A DNA stretch of 5,955 bases from Chloroflexota bacterium (lineage in GTDB: Bacteria > Chloroflexota > Dehalococcoidia > Lucifugimonadales > Australimonadaceae): positions 2,924-8,878 of the forward strand of contig JAPPFU010000128.1 of the NCBI GenBank assembly GCA_028875085.1, read 5' to 3'. The stretch's first letter is position 1. Every line of letters begins with the position of its first letter. Under the pieces are notes generated by a model. That model did no database searches, was not told the origin of the DNA, and saw only the letters and a list, made by a program, of their open reading frames with translations. Below are positions 5,204 through 5,955 of the stretch, piece by piece. The position numbers were made by a program, and so were the translations under genes.

Positions 5204-5955
5204 TGGCCGCGCCGCCCGATCGCTCGGTGGACACCATCTACGCGCCGGTGCGCGGCGGTCTCGAGCGCGTTGAGGCCAACCTGCGCGACCTCGCCGCCAA
5301 GGCCGACCTGTCGCTTGACGACCGCCTTCTCGCCCAAGCGGTGCTCAGCGGGGGCAAGAAGGTGCGCCCCGCCCTCACCCTGCTCGCAGCGCAGACCAGC
5401 GCCAAGGACGAAGACGACAAGCCGGTCGTTATGGCCACGGCGGTGGAGTTGCTGCACATAGCCACGCTGATTCACGACGACACGGTGGACGGCTCGCGCA
5501 CGCGCCGGGGCCGCGCCACCGCCCCTAGCCTATGGGGCGGCAAGGCGGCCATCCTGCTCGGCGACTTCGTCTTCGCGGCCTCCGCTACCTACGTCTGCGA
5601 CACCGGGGACATCTACGTCATCCGCCGCTTCTCCGAGACCATCATGGAACTGGCGCGCGGTGAGTTGGCCGAGCACTTCAGCGCCTTCGACTGGACGCAG
5701 ACGCTGGACGACTACGCGAACCGCATCTACAGCAAGACCGCCTCCCTCTTCTCCACGGCGGCGGAGGCGGGCGGCGTGCTCGGCGGCGCGGACACCGCCG
5801 CTTCCGACGCGCTGCGGCGCTACGGACGCGGCATCGGCATGGCCTACCAGGTGATGGACGACGTGCTCGACTTCCTTGGCACGGAGGAGGAGCTGGGCAA
5901 GCCGGTGGGCGCGGACCTGCTCCAAGGCACGCTCACGCTGCCTACGCTGCTGTTC
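5203..5955 (+). CDS. Trans-polyprenyl diphosphate synthase, IspB/HepT-like (3' end outside window)
   Basis: Isoprenyl chain-elongating enzyme that condenses isopentenyl diphosphate onto an allylic primer; likely makes the side chain of a respiratory quinone or another long prenyl product. 251 codons are visible and the frame is open at the window end; about 320-340 residues are usual. Seen: GGKKVRP (50-56), an IPP-binding region; first Asp-rich motif D92-D93-x2-D96 in LIHDDTVD, followed by RTRRGRATAPSLWG (99-112); LLGDFVFA (118-125); ARGELAEH (151-158); SKTASLF (177-183); second Asp-rich motif D219-D220-x2-D223 in YQVMDDVLDFLG; GKPVGADLLQGTLTLP (232-247). All catalytic Mg-binding aspartates are present. 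Ala87, five residues before D92, is small, which in this superfamily goes with long-chain products. The ATG (5203-5205) shares its A with the metG TGA, with no Shine-Dalgarno, so translation is probably coupled to metG. The exact chain length cannot be read from the sequence. Confidence 0.94.
   Translation, partial: MAAPPDRSVDTIYAPVRGGLERVEANLRDLAAKADLSLDDRLLAQAVLSGGKKVRPALTLLAAQTSAKDEDDKPVVMATAVELLHIATLIHDDTVDGSRTRRGRATAPSLWGGKAAILLGDFVFAASATYVCDTGDIYVIRRFSETIMELARGELAEHFSAFDWTQTLDDYANRIYSKTASLFSTAAEAGGVLGGADTAASDALRRYGRGIGMAYQVMDDVLDFLGTEEELGKPVGADLLQGTLTLPTLLF

Overview
The window is GC-rich, densely coded chromosomal DNA. It holds two gene blocks that face away from each other from a control region of about 35 bp near 2614-2648. 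The largest gap without a gene is 47 bp (3477-3523). I see no RNA gene, insertion sequence, integrase, CRISPR array, riboswitch or phage gene. The combination of housekeeping genes, an LppM-like lipoprotein and a compact methionyl-tRNA synthetase with a KLSTS loop would suit a Chloroflexota bacterium (for example a Dehalococcoidia-like lineage). That is a guess from gene style, and an actinobacterial or other high-GC source is not excluded.

Left block, minus strand, read from 2613 down to 1: an acyl-CoA dehydrogenase (1462-2613), then two tandem paralogous lipoproteins (684-1421 complete; 1-641 cut by the window edge). Gaps are only 40 and 42 bp with no terminator, so co-transcription is plausible. 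Each lipoprotein gene also carries a -10-like box immediately before its start. The lipoprotein genes are diverged copies of a repeat unit of about 775-780 bp that includes the 5' flank. They are in the same reading frame, separated by one TAA and a 14-codon open stretch.

Right block, plus strand: rsmI (2649-3476), a 16S rRNA 2'-O-methyltransferase; metG (3524-5203), methionyl-tRNA synthetase; and a trans-polyprenyl diphosphate synthase (5203-5955, cut by the window edge) whose ATG shares one base with the metG stop. The block serves translation (ribosome decoding-site modification, Met-tRNA charging) and isoprenoid chain synthesis, probably for a quinone side chain or carrier lipid.

I found no convincing new multi-gene system; the content is mostly ordinary housekeeping. 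The points worth a second look are the tandem lipoprotein duplication with possible leaderless starts, the tightly overlapped control elements between the dehydrogenase and rsmI (with a TTG start supported by a perfect Shine-Dalgarno), and a perfect 8-bp inverted repeat over the rsmI stop just upstream of a strong extended -10 box for metG.
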